In this document: one piece after another, positions 52,086 to 64,000 of the stretch
Layout of the letters: the number at the start of each line of letters is the position of its first letter
Position numbering within the stretch: the first letter of the stretch is position 1
NCBI RefSeq assembly: GCF_030265065.1
Contig: NC_080396.1
Location: forward strand, 54,453,001-54,517,000
DNA length: 64,000 nucleotides
Direction: 5' to 3'
Origin: Corythoichthys intestinalis
Taxonomy: Eukaryota; Chordata; Actinopteri; Syngnathiformes; Syngnathidae
Position numbers and translations under genes: made by a program
The notes under the pieces: model-generated
Told to the model about the DNA's origin: nothing
The model's input: the letters and a program-made list of their open reading frames with translations, nothing else
The model's database searches: none

Positions 52086-53993
52086 CAACAAAACTTACTG
52101 TGCGTAGACGGACATATATTGAGACTACGTCAGTTCTTTTGATGATGGAAGGCTTGACTTATGCTCCACCTTCGTTAATATTTTTCTAATTTTACAAATT
52201 GTAATTTATCGATCTGTTTTGCAAATGCACAAATCGTTTTAAATAAAACAAGGAATGGAATCATGTTGTCTAAATGTTTTATTGCGATGAATATCCACAA
52301 TAAAAAAGAATGACATTTTGTTTATATGTACATATCTTTTAGTATTTCTTTGTAACAACAAAATCCGTGGCTGCCCTTCTGCATCCGGCAACTGTAGTAT
52401 TTGTAATTTGCCCTAATTTTGGTCACTCAAGTGGCCGGTGTATCAGTCCACACCTCACGTTAAAACAGGCTGCATAGGTTGTTATAATTTTGTCCACGAA
52501 TGATCAACAAAGTGATAAGAGCAAACGTACAATCTTTTAGGTAGATCCTTACGTTTAGAGCACATCCTTAACTTATTGTCTGCAGCTGGTTTCGATTTAA
52601 GGCGTATGGCGAGGTAGATCCACACTGGCGCTTTGAAGCTGTTCAAAACTTTCCACGTCCATCCATATATATAGGCGCTTCCAGGAGTTCACGCACAGCA
52701 CAGAAAGCGTCGGAGTCTCATTTACGTCATGCTGAATCAATTTTTTGATTCCTTGGGTTCCTCTGGTTTCATTTTGCAATTTTAACTTTGTCAACTCACT
52801 GCTTACTTCAACCGCACTTCATGTTGTTCTGTCTAAACCACAAGTTTGGAGCAGAAATGATCAAAAATGACAGTGCCCATGTTTCGCTCAGGAAAGTTGT
52901 CTATACAAGTATAACCATACAAGCTATAAGAGTATAACTCCTTTTAACATTTACATAAAAGTTCAATTAAGAACTGGGATTTGTATTTTTCATATTTTTC
53001 ATTTATTTTTATACAAATTTTGTTTGCTTAATTAAAGCTAGGAATGCTATGCTTTGTGGCACTGCACTTCTCGCATAAACAAATAAAAATCTTATTATGT
53101 TTCACATCGGTATATAAATTGTCTAGTGATGAACCGCATATATCACTGTATTATAATATCATTCTTATCATGTATAAAATTGTATTGTTGTGGAGAGTTC
53201 GCTTGATTTGGATTGGATTGAATTGAATGTTGCGATCTTTCGTTTCTCACTAAAGTGTCCTCCTTTTTGGTGTTTTGGAAATGTCCATTCCATACCTCAG
53301 AGGTGTTGACATTTTTAATGCTCAAGTTTAGTTACTTTATTCAATAGAGCATCACAAATACTTTGCGTAAACATTTTAAGTTGAACTATCTTGTTGATTT
53401 TTAAGTGTAGGTATGAATGTGAATGGTTGTCTATAATTGAGTAAAAGTACACCCTTCTCATCCAAAACCAGCCTGGTTTAGTTCCTGTTTATCTGTCACC
53501 CTAATAGAACAAGCAGTAAAATGTGATTCATGTGCATGCACTTCAGAACATTTATTTTAAAAAAGCATACCTTTATTCTTTTGTCTATTTACACAAATAT
53601 CCACAAAATGGTGGCACAAAAATTGGAAACAATATAAACAAATGTTATGTAACAATTGTTAGATAGTTCCATGTCTTTGAGATCTTGAGCTATAGTGGTT
53701 GGGTAGATTAAGTAGAAATCTTGTCATTCCTAAGATCTTTGCTTGAATTTTCATGGTCAAGCCTGACATTTTGGGTATTAAGGCATGTCAGCTGTCTCAT
53801 CACACTCTCCTCAGATTTTTGTCCTTGAAAAAAATCACCTCTTCCCAATTCACCATGCTATGGTCCTGATTTCCTTATTCTGCCTTTTGGAGCACACATT
53901 TCCTCAGGGTTGAGAAGTTCATAAATGCGATCATGGCTTTCCTGCTTCTGTTGTCACTGAATGAAAAAGTGTCTCTGATCAGCTGGCAGGGCT
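52086..53993. other. Intergenic stretch and likely 3' UTR of the deubiquitinase gene
   Basis: AT-rich, no recognised element. The part from about 53545 to 53993 is probably the 3' UTR of the minus-strand deubiquitinase gene: a polyadenylation signal reading AATAAA on the minus strand lies at about 53551-53556. The remainder shows nothing I can name. Confidence 0.45.
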
Positions 53994-56900
53994 CTATTTC
54001 CTTGTAGTAATGGTGCGCTGGTAGAATAATATGTAGGCTTGATTGGTCTGAAGTTGTGTCTCAGAAACTGGTGTCGCACTGTGGGTAGTAAGAGAGAAAC
54101 CATAAGAACATGTTGCTGTTTTGAGAGAAATATCGGTCATTAAAGATGCATGTAAGATGGTAATAATGATAAGTAAAATGAGCTAAACCAACAGCAACAT
54201 AAAGGTTATTGCCTTAAACAAAATATTGACAAAACGGTCTCACCTGGAGTCATTGAAGTAACACCATCCATTGTCATCAGAACAACAGGCTGTGTAGTGA
54301 CCCATGTTGACAGTTCCAACGTGGTTACATATTGCATATAAATCATACAATATTGGTCCTTCAGGGACATACAGAAACACACATGATTCCTCCTTCAGTT
54401 GAGATAAATACTGATTGAGAGTTTAAATGAATAGTACCATTTGTTCAATTTGTAATATATTCTTATTCTCTTGTTTAATCAGGAATACACTGGTATCCTC
54501 GCAACAAAAATGATTGATTGGAATTGGAAGTGAAGGAAATAGCAAAAAATATTTTTGTACTTATCTCTGCTCAAAATTAAATCAGTGACAGCCAATCACA
54601 CCAAGCCTGGACATGCATGAGTGTAACAAAAGTCTTACCACAATCAACAGGTCCGTAAGGCCCGAGGTCAAGACTGGTGAGTGGAAAAGACACATAGGCG
54701 GTACTTTTACTGATCGACCACCGTGACGTAGTGAAGCGGTTCAGATCTAATTGAACAAGTTAAGTATCATAGGAATATTGTTCATAGATGCAAGCAGGTT
54801 ATTTAATTGGAATCACGATTAAGGATACGTATTACAATAACATGGGGAAACCTCTGGATGGACAACTTCTTGGTACTTTCTGTATGCCTGTTACACCTCT
54901 CACACATCTGAAACACACAGCATTTGGAAGAAAGTTGCAAACAAGCAAAGAGTGAACTTCTCTTCATCAGCTGTACAATGTAGGCACTGTACTGCATGTA
55001 TAAATCCTCAATTAGTCAACAGCTTCGCTTTCATATTTCTAGTGGGAAATGGGTGTGGATTGTAAATGGGATAGTGTCTGCCAGGTCTAGTAAACCAGCC
55101 TATGAAAGGAGGCTGTAGTAACACGTGTGGAATGTGGGCTAGCATCGTCTTGGTGAAATAAGCAGGAATGCCTCAGCAATGTGGCTTCCATGCATTGTGT
55201 CAACACACCTCCGTGAACTTTTACGTCAAATGAGTGAGACAAAAAATCCACCACTTAAATATACATTATAAACACTGATTGGGGTTTTAAATTTCGTTAT
55301 TAGAGAGGTCAAAGGTCACATCTGAATTAACATTCACATGGAGAGATGACAATTTCTTTCCCGTATAATATCGATTAAACAGGATTATCGATTTGGAGCG
55401 GTTTGATTTTATTAATGAAAAGGAATCTTACATTAGCATTCGCAGTCACACAGTTATCAGTGTACAACGTGGCTGCAAGCTGTGTTTTCGATGCCAAGTT
55501 GGCACTATTCCATTCTTTTGAATTGTTCTTTGTTGCTGAAGTAATAATAGTGAAGGTTTGAGCTACTTCCCAACAAATGGCTGACAAAATAAGGTACATT
55601 TCTCCCTCAAAATTCAATTAATGGTCCGGTGTGACTCAATGCCTTTTTTTATTTGACTGTCGCATTACATTGACTACCCTAATTTTCGGACTATAAGCCG
55701 CTACTTTTTTCCCTCATTTTGAATTCTGCGGCTTATAGTCCAGTGCAGCTTATTTGATGATTTATTTGGGTTAATAGGTAAAACTTTATTTGACAGCGGC
55801 ATCATAAGACTGTCATAAGAACGTCATAATTATGACATGACACTATCATGGGCATTACTGAATGCTTATGACAGATGTCAATATGTGTCATATGGCATAT
55901 TATGTCACTAACTCCATTTATGTCCAGCTCAGATCTTTTACGTCCATTCAAAAGTGAGATAATTTGCTGGATGACACTAACTGACATCTATTATAAGCAT
56001 TCAGTAATGCATATGACAGTGTCATGTAATAATTATGACTGTCTTATGACAGTATTATGGCACCACTATCCAAGAAAATGTTACCAAATACCATAACTAG
56101 CAATTAATGAAACAACTGGGACAGTAACTGAAGAAATAATTAGCACAGAACATGACTATTATTTACATCTGTAGCGCCTCCATGCATGCTAGGAGGAATG
56201 TTGGATGACGACAGTGTTGAGAGCAGGTGGCAGCAGAGGTTGACTGTCTACCCCAAGGAAGCAGTGATGGCCAAATGAAGCTTTTAGTGACAATAAGGCT
56301 TTGCAGCCAATTGCTTCAAAGCTTAATGGTGGTTCATTTGGTCTCATGACAGTCTTACGGTGCCATTGTCAAATGAAGTGTTACCAGTTAATATCTTTTG
56401 GTGTAAATATCCCATAATACAATGAGGACAACTGCGGCTTATAGTCCAGTGCGGCTTATCTATGAACAAATGCCGTTTTCATGTCAAATTTTGTGGCTGG
56501 CGGCTTATAGTCAGGTGCGCCTTATAGTCCAGAAATTACGGTAGTTCGACTCATACTCCATAGTGACTTATAGTCTGGAAAACACAGTATCTTTTGCCAG
56601 CCTGGCAAGCCAGCCTGACCTTCGCCAGGTACAAGATACATGGCAAATCAGTCAGGTCTGCTGTGGTTTCAATTGGACTGCCAACCTGATCCAATCTGGA
56701 CCGACAAATCCCAGCACAGCAAATCTTTTTTACACTCTGTGGACTTGTGCGTTCTCGTCTTTTTTCCCGTTTTTTCAACAAAGTGGCTGCTGTAGGGGAC
56801 TCGATGACACTTTTTTCAGCATCCTGCCATTGCTTGAAGAGAGAACTCCAAAAACAATCTTTGCTCATCGACTCTGAGTTTCTGTCAGACCAAGTCACAG

Positions 56901-59023
56901 GCCATCCTAGTTTCGCAAATGTTTTGAATAGACTTTTAGTGTCCGTTTTCTTTGCAAAAACAAGTACTGTACACAACAATGCATGATGTACTCTTAGATT
57001 CTTCTCACAAAAACGGGAATTATCGTTCACTGGTACGCTCATTCGATTTGACTGCATAACATGATTGTTTTTAAACTACAAATTAACTACAACCGAATGC
57101 ACGAGTTGCTTTGTGTTTATGTAGCATCCATCCTTTTGTAATTGGACCTTTCAGATTCAGTCTGTGCTTTTTAGCCCCACATCTACCATCGGTCTTCAAA
57201 TCCAGCCCAAACCACAGAAGACTAGACTGATTTGTCGTGAATGTACATGCCGTAAATCAGACTGGCTTGCAAGGAAAATGTTTTTCCTCATTATAGTATA
57301 ATCCCTACTCACTGGTGAATTCTCCTTGTCCAATCTCTCCTCCTGAGAAAAGAGGTCCAAGCACTCCTTCAACGTCACCTCTCCAGCAGTGCATCGTTTG
57401 GGAATGGGCAGTGACAGGTCGCAGAACACATCAAATGTGTTGGAGTAGTGGGAGCAAATGGAGCAGTGTAGCGAGCTGCGCAACTGGCCCGAGAACAGAT
57501 CTGTCAGGAGATCGAAGGCAGATAGATATTGCTTACATTTACGAAAGCATGACCCCAGTGTGTGTCTTACCGACTATCTTGCTGTCATCATGATCCAAGT
57601 ACTTTTTCCATGTGACAGCTGCCTCCTCAGAAATCCTGTCCAGGATTTTAAAATGGAGGATATAATTCAAGAGACATATTTTATAAAGAACCCCCCCCAC
57701 ACACACACACACCTAAATCTGGCATATTTTTGCTCTGGGTCCTTCAATGGCCGTCTAATGTAGGGCTTGCGGTTGATTTCAGTGTGTAGTTTTTCCAAAA
57801 GGAACCTGAGAAACTCCTGGGCATCCTGTTGACTGGAAATAACACAGAGAGAAAACAACAACAACAAAATCATACTTTGGATCAGCACCAAATATTTTTC
57901 ATGATACCTAGTAACCTACGTGTCTTTTATAGTTCAAATAAAATCGAGGGTTTGTGAAAAGACTGGGGGGAAAAAAATACAATTTTGCACATAATTTTAA
58001 GTACTTTCTGTGTTTGCCTAACATCTCAATAGAAAAGAGAAAGACATTAGAAAAAAATACAGTATGGTTACCTGTAACCGCTGAAGTAAGGCACAGCATC
58101 TTTAAAAATATTGTAAAATTGTCGTGGATTTACAACCGTGTCCTCTTCTTTTTTATCCCAAAGTCCAGACAACACCTGAGAGAAAGCTTAGAATGGAGGA
58201 TAATCACAATAAGTAAACAGTAGGGCACAACAAAACAACATATGGAATGATGAATGAATGAAGGATTTACCTTCTGTAAGTCTTGGCTCTTCCTTGGAAA
58301 ATTTGTCATGTCTGTAGGACTTCAGGAGACAGTAGTCTCGCAGGCCACGAGTGTGAGACAAACACTGGACTATTGCATTTAAGAAACACTACAGCCAGAA
58401 AGCAAAGTGAACATTTTGACCCCAAATAATGCTTTAGGAAGAAAAATCATTACTTACGGTGTTTCCAATATTTTTAAGACCAGCCCTTCCACTTCCTAAT
58501 GCAATGAGCTCCTTCTAAAATAAACGACAAGAATGATGAGCAATCATGCTAACCTGTGTCTCAATTGTGTGTCGCATTATTTGACCCCTGTGCATCTTGT
58601 CTTAACGTAGGCGTGTCAGTCAGTCTATTTGTGTACACACTATGGCAGATTTAACTTTCTTATCTCATTAGCAAAACAAGAAAGTCTAAAAGGAGGTCAG
58701 TCGCAAACATTCATCCAATTAGAAACGCGGGGTGTTGACAGGTGCTTAAACACGTGCGTGCAGCGGTCTTTAGTCCTTGCAGTATAGCTTCATGTAGTTG
58801 AATTGAAATTAATATACAAGAGCAAAGGGAAGATCTTATCCAGTATTCATTAATACTTAGCACACACCTCATTGTCAGCGACCAGCAGAAGCCCCATCAG
58901 GGATGTATAGAGGACAGACTGCGAGATATCAGCCGCCTCTCTCTGCAAGCCATTCTGGGACACCAAGTTTCGACACAAGGCCTTACAGGAACCCTCCTCG
59001 TTGGCGCTGCCGGCTCCGGGCAT
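53994..59023 (-). CDS. Ubiquitin-specific protease, USP2/USP21 type
   Basis: A cysteine protease that removes ubiquitin from substrates. Eleven exons give a complete 401-codon frame: 58868-59023, 58458-58514, 58271-58388, 58072-58186, 57713-57832, 57571-57635, 57313-57500, 54829-54907, 54639-54746, 54244-54358 and 53994-54078, with all phases matching. Start [11 protein letters not shown] at 59023 is chosen for its A at -3 and the donor after GLLLVADNE. The Cys box [20 protein letters not shown] spans exons 2-3 (active cysteine about residue 72). [16 protein letters not shown] follows, then zinc-ribbon CSIC and CERC pairs, [14 protein letters not shown], and HLNRF. The His box [14 protein letters not shown], then YFNDSR and ILFYQ close the domain. 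Only about 50 residues precede the catalytic domain, as in short USP2/USP21 isoforms. Wording is closest to USP21; paralogy is not resolved. Confidence 0.92.
55675..56543. mobile_element. Non-autonomous DNA element with GGACTATAAGCCGC motifs
   Basis: Starts TACCCTAATTTTCGGACTAT and ends with the complement of TACCGTAATTTCTGGACTAT. GCGGCTTATAGTCCAGTGC phrases repeat near both ends. Same family as the copy at 20426-21250. A further MITE (55777-56085) is nested inside. It lies in the intron between USP exons 54907 and 57313. Confidence 0.65.
55777..56085. mobile_element. Nested palindromic MITE
   Basis: GGTAAAACTTTATTTGACAG at the left mirrors a TTGGATAG-type segment ending AAAATGTTACC at the right. 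The interior is rich in TCATAA/TTATGA and TGACA phrases in both orientations. A partial second copy of the same repeat lies at about 56340-56388. Confidence 0.6.
56598..57272. mobile_element. Non-autonomous DNA element in USP intron
   Basis: About 65-bp inverted ends: CCTGGCAAGCCAGCCTGAC at the left and, at the right, the complement of CCTTGCAAGCCAGTCTGATT. Each continues inward through GACAAATCAGTC-like and CTGTGGTTT phrases. The interior has a minus-strand open stretch that I do not recognise. Family unknown. Confidence 0.6.
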
Positions 59024-59944
59024 GTTTTTGTGTCCACCAACAAGGCTCTCAAGCAGGGGGGTTGTTCTTTCACATGCAGTGCAAAGGTGATGGGAATATA
59101 GTGGTAGATAATATGAGTCACTGCAGAAAGTCACCCTTTTCTAATGAATGAAGTATAGCAGGGTATTATCCCCTTTCCGTGTAAATGCAGCTGAAAAACA
59201 GGATTAGGTATAAATGAGCATCCCCTTGAAGAGTCTTTATCTCAAATAAATCCATCTCACCCTTTGTGACTGCAATACACAATAATGAGAGAACATACAA
59301 AACAAATTGAATCAGGCTCTGACTAAAATCAAAGTATTGTTTAATCGTTTGACAAACACTCAGTAATACATGATGCTCTTATCCGATAAGGTTATAAGCG
59401 CCGGCTAAATATTGTTAGTCTCAGTTCATAAACATTTTGGACTCACCTGCTGAGCACTTGCCCGAGCTCATCTGCGAACAAGCAGTCCCGACCTAACTGT
59501 TCCCATCACCTGCTGAGCTTTTAAAAATGCATGGGGGGATGTCTACTGTTTCACTGTGTGTGTGTGCAGGCTAGAAATGAAAGTCTACCTCTGTGTCCTG
59601 CCCTGTCACTGATGTCAATAGAAAGAGGAAGGCAGAGAAGGGAAGAGTGAGAAAGAGGAGTGAGGGAGGGAGGATTATCATCTCTAATCTTTTCTCGCTC
59701 CTTCTTGTCAGATATATTTAGGCTAAACACAACACCTACACATAGTCCTTTAACAAAGTTTTGGTTTTTAAGTGCCATTTTATTTATTAAAAACGATACC
59801 CACATGGTTAATGTACATCCAGTAACATTGTTCCAAAACTATACAACATACAGCCATTCAGTGAGGTTCTCAAAATGGTAACAAAGATCTAGTGAGCGCG
59901 CCTATAACAGAGCCAAGAGGCCCTGCAATGGCTGCTTTCATCAC

Positions 59945-61247
59945 TCAGCGGCTGGTGACGTCCGCCATGTCAGCATCACAACTGAGGCTGAGGTCGGCTA
60001 TGTGACACAGGGTGGGGTCAGGGTGTGGAGACACCAACAACTGTCTGCCCTGGGCCTTCCTGTCTCGAGACTGGACCATGGCCTGGCGTAGACACGTGAT
60101 CCACTGTTGCTTACTGAAGGAATCATTGGCTTGTAGACTGTAGGAGTGGGCCTTGGAGCGCCCCCTGCTGCTCACACGAAAACAGTTCTTCACTATAGGG
60201 GCAGAGGGCAGAGTGGGTAAGGATAGTGTAACATGCCAAAAAGTAAACGGTTCGCGTACATGTGTGGCCTCACCTTTGTCATTGCCCCCTGTAAACGCTC
60301 CTCTGAACGAACCCCCTCCACCACCCTCCCCATCTGGGATCACCTCTAGGTTTAGGGAGGCGTTGGGGAGAGGTTGTCTGTAGACTTGGAAAACATGACC
60401 GCCTTCTCGGTCTTCTCCCGGTCTGGTCAGCACCAGAGCCAGCTCAAATAGGAATACATGCAGCCGCTGACACAAACAGACACATAGGCACACACAGATT
60501 ATTTGGGTAATATTTTGAATAATTTGGATTTCTAACGGTGGCGACACACATAAAAATGATTTAAAAATAAAATTTAGCATTTTTTAAATGTAGCGTTGTT
60601 TTAAATGAATGTGTAAATGTTTCCCCTACTTAAGTAAAGTAGCCACACTTCTGAGCCCTGTTTTCAAAAAGTTGATTAATATTTTAGGCATTTATATTGA
60701 AGGCAATCCTTATTGACTGAGAAAATAGTGGTGGCGAACTGATGTGCACTTCCTGCACAGTGGTGAGACAAATATTGTATGTGTCTCACAATTTATGTGT
60801 CATCTTTAAACTCTAATGATACCATAAATGAACCACATTACTCAGTCATAGCACTCTTGTCTTGCTACCGATAAAGTCATGCTATATTTCTGACACGTTC
60901 ACAAATTCATATATACCTCTTAAATCACAAATTCTTGTAAAGTCAACATTTTGTGTTCAATGAAAAGGACTTACACTGGTGAGGCATTGTGAGTAGATTG
61001 AAACAAATTTCTCTAAATGTTGGTTGGAAAACAGTGAGCTAATGAACCATGAGATGAATTAGAAATAGATTTTTACCAGGCCCTTATTGCTCCTGAGCTC
61101 CCCATGGCAATAGAGGAAGCGTGACAGTTGGATCTCTGGAAGTCTCTGAAAGTCCTCGAGATAGGCAAGCCCACGCCGGTAAAACTGACACTCGGCCTCG
61201 CCTGTCTTCTTGTTCACTTCTGCCACAATGCTGTGGATCACTTCCAA
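59945..61247 (-). CDS. NET1/ARHGEF3-type Rho guanine nucleotide exchange factor (3' end)
   Basis: A Dbl-family RhoGEF that activates RhoA/RhoB by nucleotide exchange (family knowledge). Three last exons on the minus strand: 61077-61247, 60274-60466 and 59945-60192, with phases matching. They encode the end of the DH domain and DH-PH linker (KKTGEAECQFYRRGLAYLED, then CHGELRSNKGL) and the PH domain: RLHVFLFELALVLTRP, then VYRQPLP, GGSFRGAF, FRVSS and SLQANDSFSKQQWITCLRQA. A short tail ends DADMADVTSR. Landmarks are shared with both NET1 and ARHGEF3. The upstream DH exons are beyond 61247 and were not found before the window edge; two Tc1 insertions follow. Gene is partial. Confidence 0.9.
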
Positions 61248-61582
61248 CTAAGAATAAAATTAAAGGAACACAAATATTTTAAGAGCAGGCATGATGTACA
61301 CTAGCCACAATTACTATCGACAGCAGGGATCACAAACCTTTTGAAACTGAAGAGCTACTTCTTTGTGCCTACTAATTTGAAGGGCACCCATAGTTCAATA
61401 CATACACACGCCCAAAATAACAAATTTGCTCAAATGACCTTTTAAACAAGTTCTTGATAATTATCTGTTGCAAGTTATCAAATACTGTACACGTGAATAC
61501 AGTAGACAGTGATCATGTTAATGATTTGTCGTAATAATAATCAGGAAATATTTAACAAGGCAGGAAACAAATAAAATAGCTA

Positions 61583-63195
61583 CACTGCCAGCCAAACGAA
61601 TTGGCACCCCTGCAATTCTGTCAGATAATGCTCAGTTTCTCCCAGAAAATGATTGCAATTACAAATGCATTTGTGGTAATATCTTCATTGTTTTGCTTGC
61701 AATGAAAAACACAAAAGAGAATGGGGGGGGGAATCATTATCATTTTACATAAAACTCCCAAAATGGGCCAGACAAAAGTATTGGCACACTTTGAAAAATC
61801 ATGTGATGCTTCTTTAATTTGTGTAATTAACAGCACCTCTTACTAACCTGTGGCACATAACAGGTGGTGGCAATAAATAAATCAAACTTGCAGCCAGTTA
61901 AAATGGATTAACATTGACTCAACCTCTGTCCTGTGTCCTTGTGTGTTCCACATAGAGCATGGAGAAAAGAAAGAAGACCAAAGAACTGTCTGAGGACTTG
62001 AGAAGCAAAATTGTCAGGAAGCATGGACAATCTCAATCCATCCCCAAAGACCTGAATGTTCCTGTCTACCATGCACAGTGTCATCAATAAGTGTAAAGCC
62101 TATGGCACTGTGGTTAACCTCCTTAGGTGTGGACGGAAAAGAAAAATTGACATGAGATTTCGAGGAAAGATTGCGCGGATGGTGAATAAAGAACCTCGAC
62201 TAACATCCGAACAAGTTCAAGCTGTCCTGCAGTCCGAGGGTACAACAGTGTCAACCCGGACTATTCGTCGGCGCCTGAATGAAAAGGGACTGTATGCTAG
62301 AATACCCAGGAAGACCCCACTTCTGACGCAGAGAAATAAAAAAAAGCCGGGCTGGAGTTTGCCAAAACTTATCTGAGAAAGCCAAAAACGTTTTGGAAGA
62401 ATGTTCTCTGGTCAGATGAGACAAAAGTAGAGCTTTTGGGGAAAAGGCACCAACAGAGTTTACAGGAAAAAAACGAGGCCTTCAAAGAAAAGAACAAAGT
62501 CCCCACAGTCAAACATGGCGGAGGTTCCCTGATGTTTTAGAGTTGCTTTGCTGCCTCTGGCACTGGACTGCTGGACCGTGTGCATGGAATGATGAAGTCT
62601 GAAGACTAGCAACAAATTTTGCTGCATTATGTTGGGCCCTGTGTGAGAAAGCTGGGTCTCCCTCAGAGTTCATGGGTCTTCCAGCAAGACAATGACCCAA
62701 AACACACTTCAAAAATCACTAGAAAATTATTTGAGAGAAGGCACTGGAGACTTCTAAAGTGGCCAGCAATGAGTCCAGACCTGAATTCCATAGAACACCT
62801 GTGGAGAGATCTGAAAATGGCAGTTTGGAGAAGGCACCCGTCAAATCCCAGAAACCTGGAGCAGTTGGCCAAAGAATAATGGTAAAAAATTCCAGTAAAG
62901 CATTGTGAGAAACCCATTGATGGATACCGGAAGCGGTTGTTTGCAGTTATTTTGTCTAAAGGTTGTGCTACCAAGTATTAGGCTGAGGGTGCCAATACTT
63001 TTGTCTGGCACATTTTTGGAGTTTTGCGTAAAATAATAATGGTATTATTTATTTTTCATTGTCTTATGTGTTTTCAATGCAAGCAAAATAAATGAAGATA
63101 TTACTACCAAAGCATTTGTAATTGCAATCATTTTCTGGGAGAAATTGAGCATTATCTGACAGAATTGCAGGGGAGCCAATACGTTTGACCAGCAG
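61583..63195 (+). mobile_element. Tc1-type element, degraded
   Basis: Left end CACTGCCAGCCAAACGAATT and right end complement CTGCTGGTCAAACGTATTGG lie inside TA (61581-61582, 63196-63197). GCAATTCTGTCAGATAATGC continues on both sides, so the inverted repeats are about 200 bp with diverged edges. The transposase is on the plus strand. Confidence 0.8.
61959..62980 (+). pseudogene. Tc1-type transposase pseudogene
   Basis: Starts MEKRKKTKELSEDLRSKIVR and has the second helix-turn-helix STRTIRRRL near 62255, VLWSDETKVEL near 62405, [15 protein letters not shown] near 62675, and a DLNSIEHLWRDLK catalytic end near 62780. Several frameshifts and in-frame stops break it: the first near 62088, others near 62375, 62540, 62608 and 62877. 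The catalytic S-P-D-L-N-x-I-E motif is kept. Confidence 0.8.
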
Positions 63196-63277
63196 TATAT
63201 ACAGAATAGAGATCGATATATATATTACATTAAATCATTATCACCTCTACTTCTTTTTGATTTTATAACCCTATATA

Positions 63278-64000
63278 CAGTGCCTTGCAAAAGTATTCGG
63301 CCCCCTTGAATCTTGCAACCTTTCGCCACATTTCAGGCTTCAAACAAAGATATGAAATTTAATTTTTTTGTCAAGAATCAACAACAAGTGGGACACAATC
63401 GTGAAGTGGAACAACATTTATTGGATAATTTAAACTTTTTTAACAAATAAAAAACTGAAAAGTGGGGCGTGCAATATTATTCGGCCCCTTTACTTTCAGT
63501 GCAGCAAACTCACTCCAGAAGTTCAGTGAGGATCCCTGAATGATCCAATGTTGTCCTAAATGACCGATGATGATAAATAGAATCCAAATGTGTGTAATCA
63601 AGTCTCCGTATAAATGCACCTGCTCTGTGATAGTCTCAGGGTTCTGTTTAAAGTGCAGAGAGCATTATGAAAACCAAGGAACACACCAGGCAGGTCTGAG
63701 ATACTGTTGTGGAGAAGTTTAAAGCCGGATTTGGATACAAAAAGATTTCCCAAGCTTTAAACTTCTCAAGGAGCACTGTGCAAGCCATCATATTGAAATG
63801 GAAGGAGCATCATACCACTGCAAATCTACCAAGACCCGGCCGTCCTTCCAAACTTTCTTCTCAAACAAGGAGAAAACTGATCAGAGATGCAGCCAAGAGG
63901 CCCATGATCACTCTGGATGAACTGCAGAGATCTACAGCTGAGGTGGGAGAGTCTGTCCATAGGACAACAATCAGTCGTACACTGCACAAATCTGGCCTTT
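63278..64000 (+). mobile_element. Tc1-type element cut by the window edge
   Basis: Begins CAGTGCCTTGCAAAAGTATT after TA, the well-known end of a widespread fish Tc1 family. The transposase start (63667) reads MKTKEHTRQV, one early stop codon follows, and the frame continues DTVVEKFKAGFGYKKISQAL with both helix-turn-helix regions (STVQAIILKWKEHH; RTTISRTLHKSGL). The catalytic part lies beyond the window. Confidence 0.85.

Noticed and set aside
56551-57057. 168-codon minus-strand open frame as a host gene
   Set aside because: It lies inside an element with inverted ends within a USP intron and shows no family motif or splice context; kept only as element interior.

Overview
This window is a piece of a teleost fish nuclear genome. 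It has spliced vertebrate genes with GT-AG introns, proteins that read like fish orthologues of human ones, and a very dense load of fish-type DNA transposons: Tc1/mariner, hAT and their short derivatives, PIF/Harbinger, THAP-type and TTAA-flanked elements. There is also one LTR retrotransposon, a LINE 3' end and simple repeats. No bacterial features, tRNA, rRNA or CRISPR array were seen.

Five host protein-coding genes were found, all on the minus strand. From the right end: (1) the 3' end of a NET1/ARHGEF3-type RhoGEF (59945-61247, continuing upstream); (2) a compact USP2/USP21-type deubiquitinase, read in full from 11 exons, 401 codons (53994-59023); (3) a complete RhoA GTPase, 4 coding exons, 193 codons, with a C-terminal CLLL prenylation box (32114-36963); (4) an RBM5/RBM6/RBM10-family splicing regulator closest to RBM10, with about 22 visible exons (16483-28997) and a degenerate G-patch; (5) lrrc23, seen as six internal exons (906-9790), with first and last exons not found. 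The RhoGEF and RhoA products belong to one signalling pathway, but proximity alone does not show co-regulation.

Between and inside the genes the DNA is mostly nested transposons. Region 1439-6743 is a 5.3-kb hAT element with an 8-bp target duplication. It carries a THAP-finger start and a hAT C-terminal domain, with a palindromic THAP element between them. Region 7709-9293 is a hAT element holding a PIF/Harbinger element. Region 10677-12118 is a Tc1 element whose 339-residue transposase reads without interruption. Region 13528-15279 is a hAT deletion derivative. Region 19146-20327 is a TTAA-flanked element holding a hAT MITE. Inside the first RhoA intron, a Tc1 copy lies in a hAT element that itself interrupts an older mariner fragment (33640-36720). 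Upstream of RhoA are more MITEs, a LINE tail, a BED-finger hAT remnant (42421-44151) and a Ty3/gypsy element with two LTRs (44330-52081) whose Gag resembles the PNMA family. The right end has two more Tc1 copies.

The least ordinary signals are a hammerhead-ribozyme-like fold at 6757-6889 next to a hAT end, the PNMA-like Gag of the gypsy element, the THAP/hAT combination in one element, and the loss of the key G-patch residues in the RBM protein. Coordinates and target-site duplications were read by eye; family names rest on remembered motifs, not database searches.
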